From a bacterium (lineage in GTDB: Archaea > Thermoplasmatota > Thermoplasmata > Lutacidiplasmatales > UBA184), in NCBI GenBank assembly GCA_027309555.1, contig DAIDCO010000008.1, positions 1-48,658 on the forward strand: a stretch of DNA of 48,658 nt, in the 5' to 3' direction. Shown in pieces: positions 16,725-24,905 of this stretch. How positions within the stretch are numbered: position 1 is the stretch's first letter; each line of letters begins with the position of its first letter. Under the pieces are notes generated by a model, which was not told the origin of the DNA, made no database searches, and was given only the letters and a program-made list of their open reading frames with translations. The position numbers and the translations under genes were made by a program.

Positions 16725-17225
16725 CTACGGGAGGAAGACACAGGCGGCGATGCAGACCCCGTAGTGGTCCATCGGAATCGAGAGTTCTTCGGTCCGGTAG
16801 TGGATGCGCCGCAGCTCGACCCCGCGGAAGTGGGCGATCTCTTCCATCCGCCACTTGAGGAACTCCTTGAGCGACTTCTGGGTGCCGTGCAGATGGCCCT
16901 CTGCGACGTAGCCTCCCTGGCCATCGACGCGGAACCCATAGGCGATACCGGCGCTGATCACCTCGCCCTCTCCCCCGCCGTGGCGGGAGAGGACGCAGTG
17001 CGTGATCGCGCCCCGGGCGATCCGCTCGCGGTCGGTCTGGCGGATCCCGATCGGGAGGACCGACGAGACGCTTACGAGGTTCTGTTCGCCGACCCCCGCC
17101 TGCAGAAGGGCGAGGTCGAAGGCGTTGAGTTCGCTGACCTTGTTGATCCCCTTGCCGCTCGTCACGAAGAACCGGGTGGGGACCGGGACGAGGGTTTGCG
17201 CGGTGTTGCGGTCGGTGCGTGCCAC
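16725..17225 (-). CDS. pdaD: pyruvoyl-dependent arginine decarboxylase
   Basis: The 166-residue proenzyme matches archaeal PvlArgDC: TRFFVTSGKGINKVSELNAF, the self-cleavage region NLVSVSSVLP (residues about 49-58; cleavage is expected between the paired serines at 54-55 to create the pyruvoyl group), the GEVISAGIAYGF strand and the C-terminal YRTEELSIPMDHYGVCIAACVFLP. It makes agmatine for polyamines and for agmatidine in archaeal tRNA-Ile. The start is a GTG; a TATA-like CTTTAAGC about 27 bases upstream supports a leaderless transcript. Confidence 0.95.
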   Translation of the reverse strand: MARTDRNTAQTLVPVPTRFFVTSGKGINKVSELNAFDLALLQAGVGEQNLVSVSSVLPIGIRQTDRERIARGAITHCVLSRHGGGEGEVISAGIAYGFRVDGQGGYVAEGHLHGTQKSLKEFLKWRMEEIAHFRGVELRRIHYRTEELSIPMDHYGVCIAACVFLP

Positions 17226-17275
17226 GGCGCGCGAGACGGCGTGCCGCGCTTAAAGTTTGGCCGACGACCCGGGCC

Positions 17276-17848
17276 CTACACCATGATCGCATGGCGCCGG
17301 CGCATCGAGTCTTCGGTCTCGCCCCGTACCCGGAGAAGTTCGGCCACGAGGCCATCGGTCAAGCGAAGGCTCGCGGATTCGAACAGCGTGCCGAGCGGGG
17401 CGAGCCGCGGGCGGTCGGGGTCCTCGTCGAACGTTACCGTGAGCAAGAGGGACGCAGTGTGCGCGAGCTTCGAGCCCGGCCGCGACGTCACGACGACGAG
17501 CTCCGCTCCCTCGCGACGGACGATGTTGGCCGTCTGGATCGACGAGAAGCTCTCCCCCTGGCCCGAAAGAATGAAGACGGCATCCGTACGGGTCACGATC
17601 GGAGTGACGGTCTCCCCGATGACGTACGCACGAAGCCCCGCCTGCACGAGACGCATCGCGAACGCCCGGCCGATAATCCCGCTGCGTCCGGCACCGTAGA
17701 CGAAGATCTGGCCGGCCTTGAGCAGGATCTCGACGACGCGACCGATCGCTGCAGGGTCGATCTGGTCGAGGGCGGCGGTGACCCGCTCGCCGATATAGCG
17801 TTCCGCGCGGCGGAACGTCGGTGAGCTAGCGGTGCCGGACGCGGCCAC
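17276..17848 (-). CDS. SIS-domain isomerase, 6-phospho-3-hexuloisomerase-like
   Basis: The 190-residue protein has the SIS sugar-phosphate site: IFVYGAGRSGIIGRAFAMRLVQAG, the FILSGQGESFSSIQTANI loop and VVVTSRPGSKLA. Size and the GAGRSG motif match archaeal PHI (HxlB-like), which interconverts 3-hexulose-6-phosphate and fructose-6-phosphate. A partner hexulose-phosphate synthase is not in the window. The GTG at 17848 gives a normal PHI length and overlaps the end of the upstream TIM-barrel gene by 23 bases, so the two are probably coupled. Confidence 0.85.
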   Translation of the reverse strand: MAASGTASSPTFRRAERYIGERVTAALDQIDPAAIGRVVEILLKAGQIFVYGAGRSGIIGRAFAMRLVQAGLRAYVIGETVTPIVTRTDAVFILSGQGESFSSIQTANIVRREGAELVVVTSRPGSKLAHTASLLLTVTFDEDPDRPRLAPLGTLFESASLRLTDGLVAELLRVRGETEDSMRRRHAIMV

Positions 17849-19004
17849 GGGCCCGCACCTCCGAGGCGCTCCGCTTCGGGGCGGCGGCACGAGAGGGCCG
17901 CGCCACCGGTGTCGGCTTCGCACGCGCCGCCACGGCCGCGGGCCGGGCCCCCGGGGCGGCCCCCCGGACCGGCGGGCGCGGCGCCGCCGGGGCGTGTTGC
18001 TTGGTCCAGCGGCGGGTCAGCGCGCGCTCGTAGAGGAGTTTCATGTACATCGCGTCGTGTTCGAGCAACGGCGAGCTCGAGATGACCGTGACATCGTAGT
18101 CGCGCTCGGAGAGCAGCTCGGCGACGGGGTCGAATCGGACCTGCCCGCGCTTGATCGGGGTGAGGCGGAACTCGCCGGGTCCGTAGAACTCGACTCCGGA
18201 GAAGTTGAGGTAGAGGTGTCCTGACGTCGCTTCGACGAACTGGCGCACGACCGGGGCGAGCACCTCCGCGCTCTCGAACGTTGTCCGCTCGCGTGCGGCG
18301 AGGTGCGGAAGGTTGAGGACCGGGACGATCCCCCGCACCCGGCGGGCGAGCTCGAGCACCTCCTCGCGGGAGCCGAACACATCGGGGTGACCGCTCGGCT
18401 CGATCGCGAGATGGACCGTCCCCTTCGAGTACTTCGAGAGCCACGCGGAGAGGTCCGCCACGATCTCGGTGAGCTGCTGGACGGAGTCGCCTCGGTCCCC
18501 CGGGCCGTAGAACCCGAGATGGGTCACCGCGAGGCGGGCGCCGAGTCCTTGGGCGAGGACCCCCGCCCACTGGATCTGGCGCGTCGACTGCTCCCGGGCG
18601 TCGGCCGACCCGAAAAAGTCGACGTAGTACGGCGCGTGGAGCGTGAGGTCCGTATCGAGGGCTCGTGCGAGCGCCTTCGTCTGCTGGAGGTCCGCATGGT
18701 CCTTCGCCAGGCTCCAGCTCAGGGCCGAGATCGAGTCCCGTCTCCGAATCGGCGAGGTGAGCGCCTCCAGGCTCGGAGTCCCGCCTGCATGGTCGGCCGG
18801 TCCGACGCTGACCACGAGCTGCAGGGGGAGCTCTCGGGGAAGCTTGCCGACCTCTTCGTCGAGCGCGAGGCGGGTGAGCGGATTGACCTTGATGAACTGG
18901 ACCTCCATCGCGGTGAGCCCGAGGTGGTGGATGTCGGCGATCCCGTCCCGGAGCGTGCGCCCTTTGCAGGAGAGAGGGATCCCCGCGGGTCCGAAGCGGA
19001 TCAC
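17826..19004 (-). CDS. xylose isomerase-like TIM barrel (endonuclease IV family) with basic C-terminal tail
   Basis: The first ~330 of 392 residues form an AP-endonuclease-2/xylose-isomerase-like barrel. Candidate metal ligands occur in TLHAPYY, VTHLGFYG, LAIEPSG and LNLPHL. This layout matches archaeal endonuclease IV-like proteins that act at abasic sites, though sugar isomerases share the fold. The last ~60 residues are Ala/Pro/Arg/Lys-rich, like a histone tail, and could bind nucleic acid. The GTG at 19004 was chosen because the barrel opens there; frames further upstream overlap rlmE. A TATATAG element lies about 48 bases upstream. Confidence 0.75.
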   Translation of the reverse strand: MIRFGPAGIPLSCKGRTLRDGIADIHHLGLTAMEVQFIKVNPLTRLALDEEVGKLPRELPLQLVVSVGPADHAGGTPSLEALTSPIRRRDSISALSWSLAKDHADLQQTKALARALDTDLTLHAPYYVDFFGSADAREQSTRQIQWAGVLAQGLGARLAVTHLGFYGPGDRGDSVQQLTEIVADLSAWLSKYSKGTVHLAIEPSGHPDVFGSREEVLELARRVRGIVPVLNLPHLAARERTTFESAEVLAPVVRQFVEATSGHLYLNFSGVEFYGPGEFRLTPIKRGQVRFDPVAELLSERDYDVTVISSSPLLEHDAMYMKLLYERALTRRWTKQHAPAAPRPPVRGAAPGARPAAVAARAKPTPVARPSRAAAPKRSASEVRARGRVRHR

Positions 19005-19048
19005 GAATAACCAAGCCTCAAAACGGGGAGCGAGGGTACACCCCGAAC

Positions 19049-19699
19049 CTATATAGCGGCCGCCGGCCCCACGGGAGATTCCCGCCGGGCCGGGACCGGG
19101 GCCGCGACCCTGCGGTAGCCGAACGCGAGGAGATACAGCTCGGAGGACGGCTCCCGGGAGGCGGGTGGCTTGGTCCGACGGACCGAGACGAACGCGGCGC
19201 CCAGCTCTCGCGAGACGTCCTCCAGCAAGTCCCCGTCGAAGACCTTGGTGACGAGCGTTCCTCCGCGGGCGAGCACCCCGGTCGCCACCCCGAACGCCTC
19301 CCGCACGAGCGCGACGGAACGCGCGTGGTCGGTGGCATAGGCTCCGCTGATGCGGGGCGACATGTCCGAGAGCACCACGTCGTATCGATCCGCACCGAGC
19401 TTCGTTAAGAGCGACGGGTCTCCGACGCGTCCCCGCACGAAACGAACCCCGTCGATCGGCGCGAGCGGCCGGGGGTCGACCGCGACCACCGCTCCCCGGG
19501 CACCGACGCGCTCGCGAGCGACCAGCGACCAGCCGCCCGGCGCGGCGCCAAGGTCGAGCACCCGGAAGCCGGGACGGAAGAGGTGGAAACGATCGTCGAG
19601 GTACGCGAGCTTGAACGCCGCGCGGGACCGCAAGCCCTCGCGTTGCGCGGCCCGGTAGTATGGGTCGCGACGACGTTCGGAGAGAAAGCGTCGCGCCAT
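19049..19699 (-). CDS. rlmE: 23S rRNA 2'-O-ribose methyltransferase RlmE (FtsJ)
   Basis: The 216-residue protein has the SAM-binding LDLGAAPGGWSLVA motif and the K-D-K-E catalytic tetrad: K in SRAAFKLAYLDD, D in VVLSDMSPRISG, K in GTLVTKVFDG and E in SSELYLL. It methylates the ribose of the conserved uridine of the 23S rRNA A-loop. The upstream 127 bases lack a convincing TATA box and end at the left repeat of the integrated element, so its original promoter may have been displaced by integration. Confidence 0.95.
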   Translation of the reverse strand: MARRFLSERRRDPYYRAAQREGLRSRAAFKLAYLDDRFHLFRPGFRVLDLGAAPGGWSLVARERVGARGAVVAVDPRPLAPIDGVRFVRGRVGDPSLLTKLGADRYDVVLSDMSPRISGAYATDHARSVALVREAFGVATGVLARGGTLVTKVFDGDLLEDVSRELGAAFVSVRRTKPPASREPSSELYLLAFGYRRVAAPVPARRESPVGPAAAI

Positions 19700-19796
19700 C
19701 GCCCGGGCTAGCCCCGTGGTCTACATGAGTCCCCGCGACCCCGGCGGGACCGACGCCCCGCGCCATCCCGACGGTCGCGAAGGAGCGGTCCGGCTC

Positions 19797-19817
19797 CGGG
19801 GGACGAGGTGTCCCCCG
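19797..19817. other. 8-bp perfect hairpin next to the element's left end
   Basis: CGGGGGAC and GTCCCCCG can pair across a five-base loop (GAGGT), ending nine bases before the left repeat. It lies on the chromosomal side. It could be a terminator or processing structure in the old tRNA-rlmE spacer; no T-run follows on either strand. Confidence 0.5.
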
Positions 19818-19825
19818 AGAGGGGC

Positions 19826-19846
19826 ATGGGGCCGTCCGAATTTGAA
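19826..19846. repeat. attL: displaced 3' end of tRNA-Pro
   Basis: Exact 21-base copy of 41626-41646, carrying the acceptor and T-arm 3' half of tRNA-Pro on the minus strand without the remainder of the tRNA. This is the expected scar when an element with a tRNA-derived attP integrates. Confidence 0.95.
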
Positions 19847-19864
19847 CGTGGATGTATTCAAATA
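19840..19864. promoter_or_regulatory. inverted repeat over attL end and integrase TATA box
   Basis: ATTTGAA (19840-19846) and TTCAAAT (19857-19863) form a 7-bp inverted repeat with a 10-base spacer. The right arm lies in TATTCAAATA, an AT-rich box centred about 28 bases above the integrase ATG at 19888. The repeat may be the pair of core-type binding sites of the recombinase, and its overlap with the promoter would allow autoregulation. Both roles are inferred. Confidence 0.5.
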
Positions 19865-19887
19865 CTGGCCAAATCCTACCCTTTTCC

Positions 19888-21267
19888 ATGCCTTTCCAAC
19901 CCAAGGCCAGAATGGCCGACCCCGGCACGGAGCACTGGTACCGCTCGATGGCCCGACGCTCCAAGATCACTGCGGACGTAAACTACCGCCGACTCCGAGC
20001 CTTCTGTGAGCAGATGACTGTGACGCCCGCCGAAATCGTGCAAAAGGCGCGGCGCCAAGTGTCGGTCAGAGACCTTCTCAGCCGGTTTGTCGACCGGGAG
20101 GTCCACAAGGGGCGGGCCGCGTGGTACATCCACTCCTCGCTCATCGCGGTGAAGTCCTGGCTTGCCTTCAACGATCGGCCGCTGACGCTCAAGGTGGAGA
20201 TTCCCTCGAACACGGTCTCCGCTCGGCGGGAGAACGAGCGGGTCCCCACCGTGGAAGAGATGCGGTCGGTCGTGCTCGCGGCCAAGCCGCACGAGCGCGT
20301 GGTCGTGGCGTTGATGGCGTTCAGTGGACTCCGCCCCGGGGCCATCGGTTCGTACCTCGGCGACGACGGTCTACGGCTCAAGGACCTTCCCGAGCTCCAC
20401 TACCCGGGCGACGGCTGCCGTACGGTGACCCCGGCCCTGCATGTCAGAGAACGCGCGATCTTCGAGAAGACACCGACCCGCCTCCGAATCCGAACCACGT
20501 CGTCCAAGGCCCGTCACCAGTACCTCACTTTCGTCAGCGAAGAGGGCTGCCAATACGTGTCCCAGTACCTCGAGCAACGCATAGCTCGGGGAGAGGAACT
20601 CGGGCCCGACTCCGGCCTCGCCCACCCGCGTTTTGTGGAGAAGTCCTTTGTCCGGTCCCTGAACATCGGGGCCCGCGTTCGGAGGGTCTTCAAGTCGGCC
20701 GGCCTTGTCGATGAAGCCCAGAAGACGCCCCGGCCGTACGTCCTCCGCCGGTACTTCCTCAACCGCTGCCTCGAGGCCCAGTCCAAGGCCGGAATCCCGG
20801 ACCGATTCGTGGAGTTCTGGGCCGGGCACCGCGGCGACGTGACGGCCCAGTACTACACGACCGGATTGCCCAACCTACCGAGCTCGCTCATCGAAGAGAT
20901 GCGCATCGCCTACAAGCGATGCGAACCTTTCCTTTCTACCGTCCCCACTCGGGCAGAGCGAGACGAGCGGGAGGTTCACACGCGGAGGTTGCTGCTCAAG
21001 GTTGCCGGGTTCACCGAGGCCGAGTTGAAGGAGGTCGACATCGCATCGTTGCCCGACGCGGAACTCGCCCGTTTGGTCGAGGAGCGAGTCGGCCACCGAC
21101 GGGCCGATCTCCCGATCGAGCGTGTCTTCCCCACGTCGGAGGTCGGCGCCATGCTCGCCAACGGCTGGGAGTTCGTCTCGCCGCTCGGGTCAGAACAAGC
21201 GGTTCTCCGACAGGTTGCCGGGGGGTCCGGCACGCAAGGTTCGGCCCCGTCCGGACTGCGCCCCTGA
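19888..21267 (+). CDS. tyrosine recombinase (integrase) of the element
   Basis: The 459-residue protein has a catalytic domain with Arg149 in SGLRPGAIGSYL, a probable Lys near 207, Arg287 in PYVLRRYFLNR (box II, with Tyr replacing the usual His of HxxR), His314 in WAGHRGDVTAQYYTTG, and the nucleophile Tyr322/323. Residues 1-120 are the SAM-like core-binding domain. About 130 residues follow the catalytic tyrosine, an unusually long C-terminal extension. An in-frame ATG at 19852 exists, but 19888 fits the TATA box. Position beside attL and orientation away from it are usual for elements in tRNA genes. The gene is not split by integration, unlike SSV-type integrases. Confidence 0.92.
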   Translation: MPFQPKARMADPGTEHWYRSMARRSKITADVNYRRLRAFCEQMTVTPAEIVQKARRQVSVRDLLSRFVDREVHKGRAAWYIHSSLIAVKSWLAFNDRPLTLKVEIPSNTVSARRENERVPTVEEMRSVVLAAKPHERVVVALMAFSGLRPGAIGSYLGDDGLRLKDLPELHYPGDGCRTVTPALHVRERAIFEKTPTRLRIRTTSSKARHQYLTFVSEEGCQYVSQYLEQRIARGEELGPDSGLAHPRFVEKSFVRSLNIGARVRRVFKSAGLVDEAQKTPRPYVLRRYFLNRCLEAQSKAGIPDRFVEFWAGHRGDVTAQYYTTGLPNLPSSLIEEMRIAYKRCEPFLSTVPTRAERDEREVHTRRLLLKVAGFTEAELKEVDIASLPDAELARLVEERVGHRRADLPIERVFPTSEVGAMLANGWEFVSPLGSEQAVLRQVAGGSGTQGSAPSGLRP

Positions 21268-21479
21268 GGCACCGCCATAGGGATTGCGCGGGGATGGCGC
21301 CCCCGTGCACGAACCCCCACCCCTGAAGCCTCACCAAGCGTGCCGAAGGAGCCCGTAGGGGTGTGCGGGAACGGCTGGTTTGACTAAGCCGAAGGCGCAT
21401 GGACTGGGGTGCGGTGGAGTTGGGGCATGTCCTCGCCACTGCTCTACTCTGTAGCTTGTCCGATGTCCATGGGCAGTCA

Positions 21480-21719
21480 CTAGCCCCAGACCACGAAGGC
21501 TGTGGCTAGGGAGGCAATCACGAGAGCGAGTCTCCACCGTCCCTGAACCGCCACTCCGAAAGAGAGGATGTACATAGATGCTCCAAAGAGTCTCATTGCC
21601 AGCAACGCACTCGAAGCGAAGACAGCCACTCCCAACATCGCGAGAGTCAAGCCAAAGAGCACGAAAGGTACGAATACCAAGTTCGACGCCTGCTCCAACC
21701 GCCGCATTGCCGGAATCAT
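21480..21719 (-). CDS. small membrane protein
   Basis: The 79-residue product is nearly all hydrophobic, with two or three membrane helices (LVFVPFVLFGLTLAMLGVAVF and, later, ALVIASLATAFVVWG). The gene lies in lower-GC DNA downstream of the integrase. No family recognised. The 212 bases between it and the integrase stop show no other convincing gene, and the 278 bases upstream of it hold nothing I can support. Confidence 0.5.
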   Translation of the reverse strand: MIPAMRRLEQASNLVFVPFVLFGLTLAMLGVAVFASSALLAMRLFGASMYILSFGVAVQGRWRLALVIASLATAFVVWG

Positions 21720-21997
21720 CGCTCAAGTCTGTAGCTGGCCGGCGCGCTCTGTTTGCCAGTCACCTGAAAGGGCGTGTTTCCGAGAGGGACGAGCACGAAC
21801 CGTCTCAGCGTACCCTTCTCCGTCCCGGCTCCGTATCGTCCGCCGTAGTTCCTCCCGAGCTATCCGAATGGGCTCGTGTGGGGTACCGATTCGTCCGCGG
21901 TCAATTCGCCGTTTGTCCCTAAGTTCGCTCTTCTGCGTGGCCCTACCCGCACATGTACTCTCTCGAGGGGAGCGGGCCCCAGCTCTGGGACCCCGAC

Positions 21998-22942
21998 CTA
22001 ATTGACTCCGATGAAGTCGGCCCACGCCGTCACATATCCCTGAGGCTCGGCACCGTAGCAATAGTCGCCACTCCAAGCGCAGGACTCGTAACCCTGGAGA
22101 GTCAGAGACGTCCGGGCTTGCATGTACGTATATTGGGCGGCGTGAAATGTGAACTGAACCGTAAGAGTAGCGGCGTTCTGAAAGAAGTAGGTGATGTACT
22201 GAACGTACTGCACATTCTCTTGGTCCGAGAAGTCGTTGGTCTGCCAATTTCCCTTCATGCAAGGGCCATTTAACGAATTGATGCTAGTGAAGGGTGCGAC
22301 GCCGTCGCTGGCTAGCGGCCATACGTACACATATGCATCCAATGAGGTTATGGCCTCTCCGGCGCAAGCCCCGGGAACTCCCTGGTTATTGTTCTGCGTC
22401 TCCCCGAACGCGCTGGCGTTGAGGAACAGCGACCACTGTGCCGTGACCGTGTAGGACGCAGTGCCCGGCTTCCACGCCTCAAACTGACCACCGTGCACTC
22501 CCGCAACGACGTTCTGGTTTCCATAACTCGATCCCGAACAATAGTACTGCGAGATGTACGGATCCATGGGTGACCAGACGTCGAGCGACTCGTATGCGAG
22601 TCCGCTGCTATCGGGGGTTGTTGCCGATTCGTGAACATAACCAAAGCTGTTGTTGAGGGCACATGAGTTGTACCCGAATGACCCGCTCCAAGGGCCAGGG
22701 GAGTACGAGTCCCAACTGTTCCAGTAGTAGTAGTAACTTGGCGTGAGTGAGGTGGTTGGTCTCAAGCCGCTGGTGGACTGATTCGAAGAGAATACTGGCC
22801 AGCTTGGGAAGGAAGGATGGTACGCAGATGCTGACCCCTCATGAATCAAACCGCTTGCCATTGTCATTAACACCACAGCACACAACGAGAAACAGACTCG
22901 CACAAATCGGACCGGCAGGCCCGCCCTTCGCCGCGTGATCAT
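21998..22942 (-). CDS. secreted Tyr/Ser/Asn-rich protein
   Basis: The 314-residue protein starts with a basic segment and a hydrophobic signal peptide (VRVCFSLCAVVLMTMASGLI, cleavage likely near GSASA). The mature part is rich in Tyr, Ser, Asn, Trp and Gly, has several Cys (CALNN, YYCSG, ACAGE, PCMKG, SCAWSGDYC) that could form disulfides, and predicted beta structure. No family recognised. Its start overlaps the upstream gene's stop by four bases (ATGA), so the two secreted proteins are one operon. GC content is visibly lower than in flanking chromosome. Confidence 0.75.
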   Translation of the reverse strand: MITRRRAGLPVRFVRVCFSLCAVVLMTMASGLIHEGSASAYHPSFPSWPVFSSNQSTSGLRPTTSLTPSYYYYWNSWDSYSPGPWSGSFGYNSCALNNSFGYVHESATTPDSSGLAYESLDVWSPMDPYISQYYCSGSSYGNQNVVAGVHGGQFEAWKPGTASYTVTAQWSLFLNASAFGETQNNNQGVPGACAGEAITSLDAYVYVWPLASDGVAPFTSINSLNGPCMKGNWQTNDFSDQENVQYVQYITYFFQNAATLTVQFTFHAAQYTYMQARTSLTLQGYESCAWSGDYCYGAEPQGYVTAWADFIGVN

Positions 22943-23505
22943 GCCGCGGGTCCGACAAGGGTAAGCGAGGACGTGAACTTGAGAGATGTCTCAGAAGTTA
23001 GCGCGACGGGGATTAAAACAAGCTCCCACGTCGTAGATCCATTGCCTGCTGAGGTGGATAACGGAACGGTCAGACTCTGCGCAGTCGAAGGCAAGGCGGA
23101 TCGGAAGAGGTAGCTTGTGGGAGGCACTATCGAGTCAGCAGAGGAGTTGTTTGAGGAAGAGGCGGTGCATGAGCTAGACCCTCCATTGAACGGCACGTCC
23201 GAGCCGCCCAGAACGTACGCGGTTACTTCCTGACTAGCGCTCACGTTTCCGAAAAGGACGCCTCCCTGAGAGTCTTGCCAACTAACGGAAAAGGCACAAC
23301 CACCGGGGGGGCTAATTCGGAATACCGCATTCGCAGGTACGATCTCAAAAGACGTTGAATTCCCTGGTGGCCGGGGGGCAGCCTGCGTTCCAGAAGTGGG
23401 CTTGGGGGGCAGCACGGATCCAAGGCCAGGCAGCATTGCGGAAGCGACCAAGATTCCAAGTGCGATCCCAATGGCCACTGCCATCCACTGGGGCCTGTTC
23501 TTCAT
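22939..23505 (-). CDS. secreted or membrane-anchored Ser/Thr-rich protein
   Basis: The 188-residue protein has an N-terminal membrane segment (WMAVAIGIALGILVASAML) followed by a Pro-rich linker and a Ser/Thr/Asn-rich extracellular beta-type domain with many N-glycosylation sequons (NSS, NST, NGS). Two cysteines (GGCAFS and SSSCTAS) could pair. No family recognised. The start ATG has a weak AT-rich box about 41 bases upstream. It is translationally coupled to the downstream secreted gene. Confidence 0.75.
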   Translation of the reverse strand: MKNRPQWMAVAIGIALGILVASAMLPGLGSVLPPKPTSGTQAAPRPPGNSTSFEIVPANAVFRISPPGGCAFSVSWQDSQGGVLFGNVSASQEVTAYVLGGSDVPFNGGSSSCTASSSNNSSADSIVPPTSYLFRSALPSTAQSLTVPLSTSAGNGSTTWELVLIPVALTSETSLKFTSSLTLVGPAA

Positions 23506-23629
23506 TCCTTGGCTGTAGACGATGGCCGCCGACTACTTAGTCCCTCGTACCTCATGCAGGCACTTGCGACACGCACCCTCGGTTCGGACTCTGACGTGTG
23601 GGCCGACCTGTCGGGGTGCGTCGGAAGTC

Positions 23630-24881
23630 CTAGGTCAGGACATAAAGCGCGTCGCCGCAAAGGTAGACGAAGTGATCCTCCGGGTCATACGCCATGGATC
23701 CGAGACCCGGATACGAATGCCCGTGCTGATTGACATAGATGTGGCTGAGTACCCCGGTATGGTTCACGATCCAGACATCGCTCCCCGAGGCGGCACTGAT
23801 GTAGACTTTGCCGGAAGACGTTGAATATGCGAGCCCCCCCACTCCACCTTCGAGGATGTCCTTGACGACTAGGTTGTGGAAAGTGAACGTCCTCGTTGAG
23901 ATGGAAGAGACGTTCAGGAAGAAGACCTCCTGTGACGCGAGGCAATCGTAGGCGCAGACCATGCCTAGCACCACCGTGTTGTTGGAAGGGTCCCAAATCA
24001 ACGATGTTGGGTTGCCGCCGATGGTCGGATAAGAGCCAAGATAGTGAAGAGTCCGCTCATTGAACACGTCCACCTGGTTTCCCGACGCGAAGATGTATCC
24101 ATCGGCCACCAACACATTGTCGGGATTGTTGTCCTGCGTGTGATCGAAGGCATCGAGGACGGTCGCCACTTTGGTCTTGCCTTCGACATTCGTGATGTAC
24201 ATCAGGTCAATACCGCCGGTGGTGTACGCGCCGCCACAATAGTCGGAGATCAGAACTGCCTTCAACTGAGGGCTCCACGCGGCGGTAGCCGGGCACTGGT
24301 TGGGCAGTGAGACTTGTTTGACGAGGGAAGTGCCGCTCAGGATATCGGCTGTCAGCAGATCTCCGTCGATGGCAATCATCTGACGAGTTACGGGGTCGTA
24401 CACGAAACCGCTCACCACAGACAAGTTCCCCAAGTCGATCGTCTTCACTAAAGTGCACGGCGGCTTGACTATCGCCACGCCCCCCCCCCACGATTCTCGT
24501 TTCGCTCACGTAAACGTAGCCATTGCTGGGATCGTAACCGACGGCGTCGAGATAACCGCCATACGTTTGCGTCAGACAAGAGGAGATGACTCCAGATTGG
24601 CCACTACGGGAGGCCAACTCTGCCGCAGAGAGCTGGGAGGAAACAGCGAATCGGGAACCGCCGGTAGAAGCACCGGTGTCGTCGCCGGTGAGGTGAGAGG
24701 GGCTGTCCGGGGCGGCAGGTAGATTCGCGCTGAACCCGACGTTGCCGCTGATCGACCAGGCTGATACACTCGCGAGAACGACGGCGAGTGCGAGGGCTCG
24801 CTGAAGTTCCGAGTTTCTGAACGCTCCCACGGAATGGGCCCCTTTGGACGGGAAGTGCCGGAGTCGAGCTCCAACACCCAT
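23630..24881 (-). pseudogene. secreted beta-propeller protein, interrupted at a G10 tract (possibly phase-variable)
   Basis: Two adjacent frames form one protein of about 416 residues if a single base is removed from the G10 run at 24480-24489. The first part, from ATG 24881, has a signal peptide (LALAVVLASVSAWSISG) and ends in GYVYVSETRIV. The second part continues with VAIVKPPCTLVKTIDLG and repeated beta-propeller blades (for example GFVYDPVTRQMIAIDG, GLAYSTSSGKVYISAASGSD, SMAYDPEDHFVYLCGD). Such YVTN/NHL-like propellers are common in archaeal surface proteins. As sequenced, the upstream frame terminates at 24207 in non-homologous sequence. The break is a phase-variable switch, a decayed gene or a homopolymer sequencing error. 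Confidence 0.75.
24480..24489. repeat. G10 homopolymer (C10 on + strand) at the propeller frameshift
   Basis: Ten consecutive G on the coding (minus) strand inside a secreted-protein gene. Nine or twelve would restore the frame across the gene. Confidence 0.9.
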
Positions 24882-24905
24882 TACGAGCTCAAGAACTGGA
24901 GTCAC

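Noticed and set aside
19716-20009. 97-codon frame crossing attL
   Set aside because: It spans the chromosome/element junction and lies in a different frame from the integrase, whose start is fixed by a TATA box.
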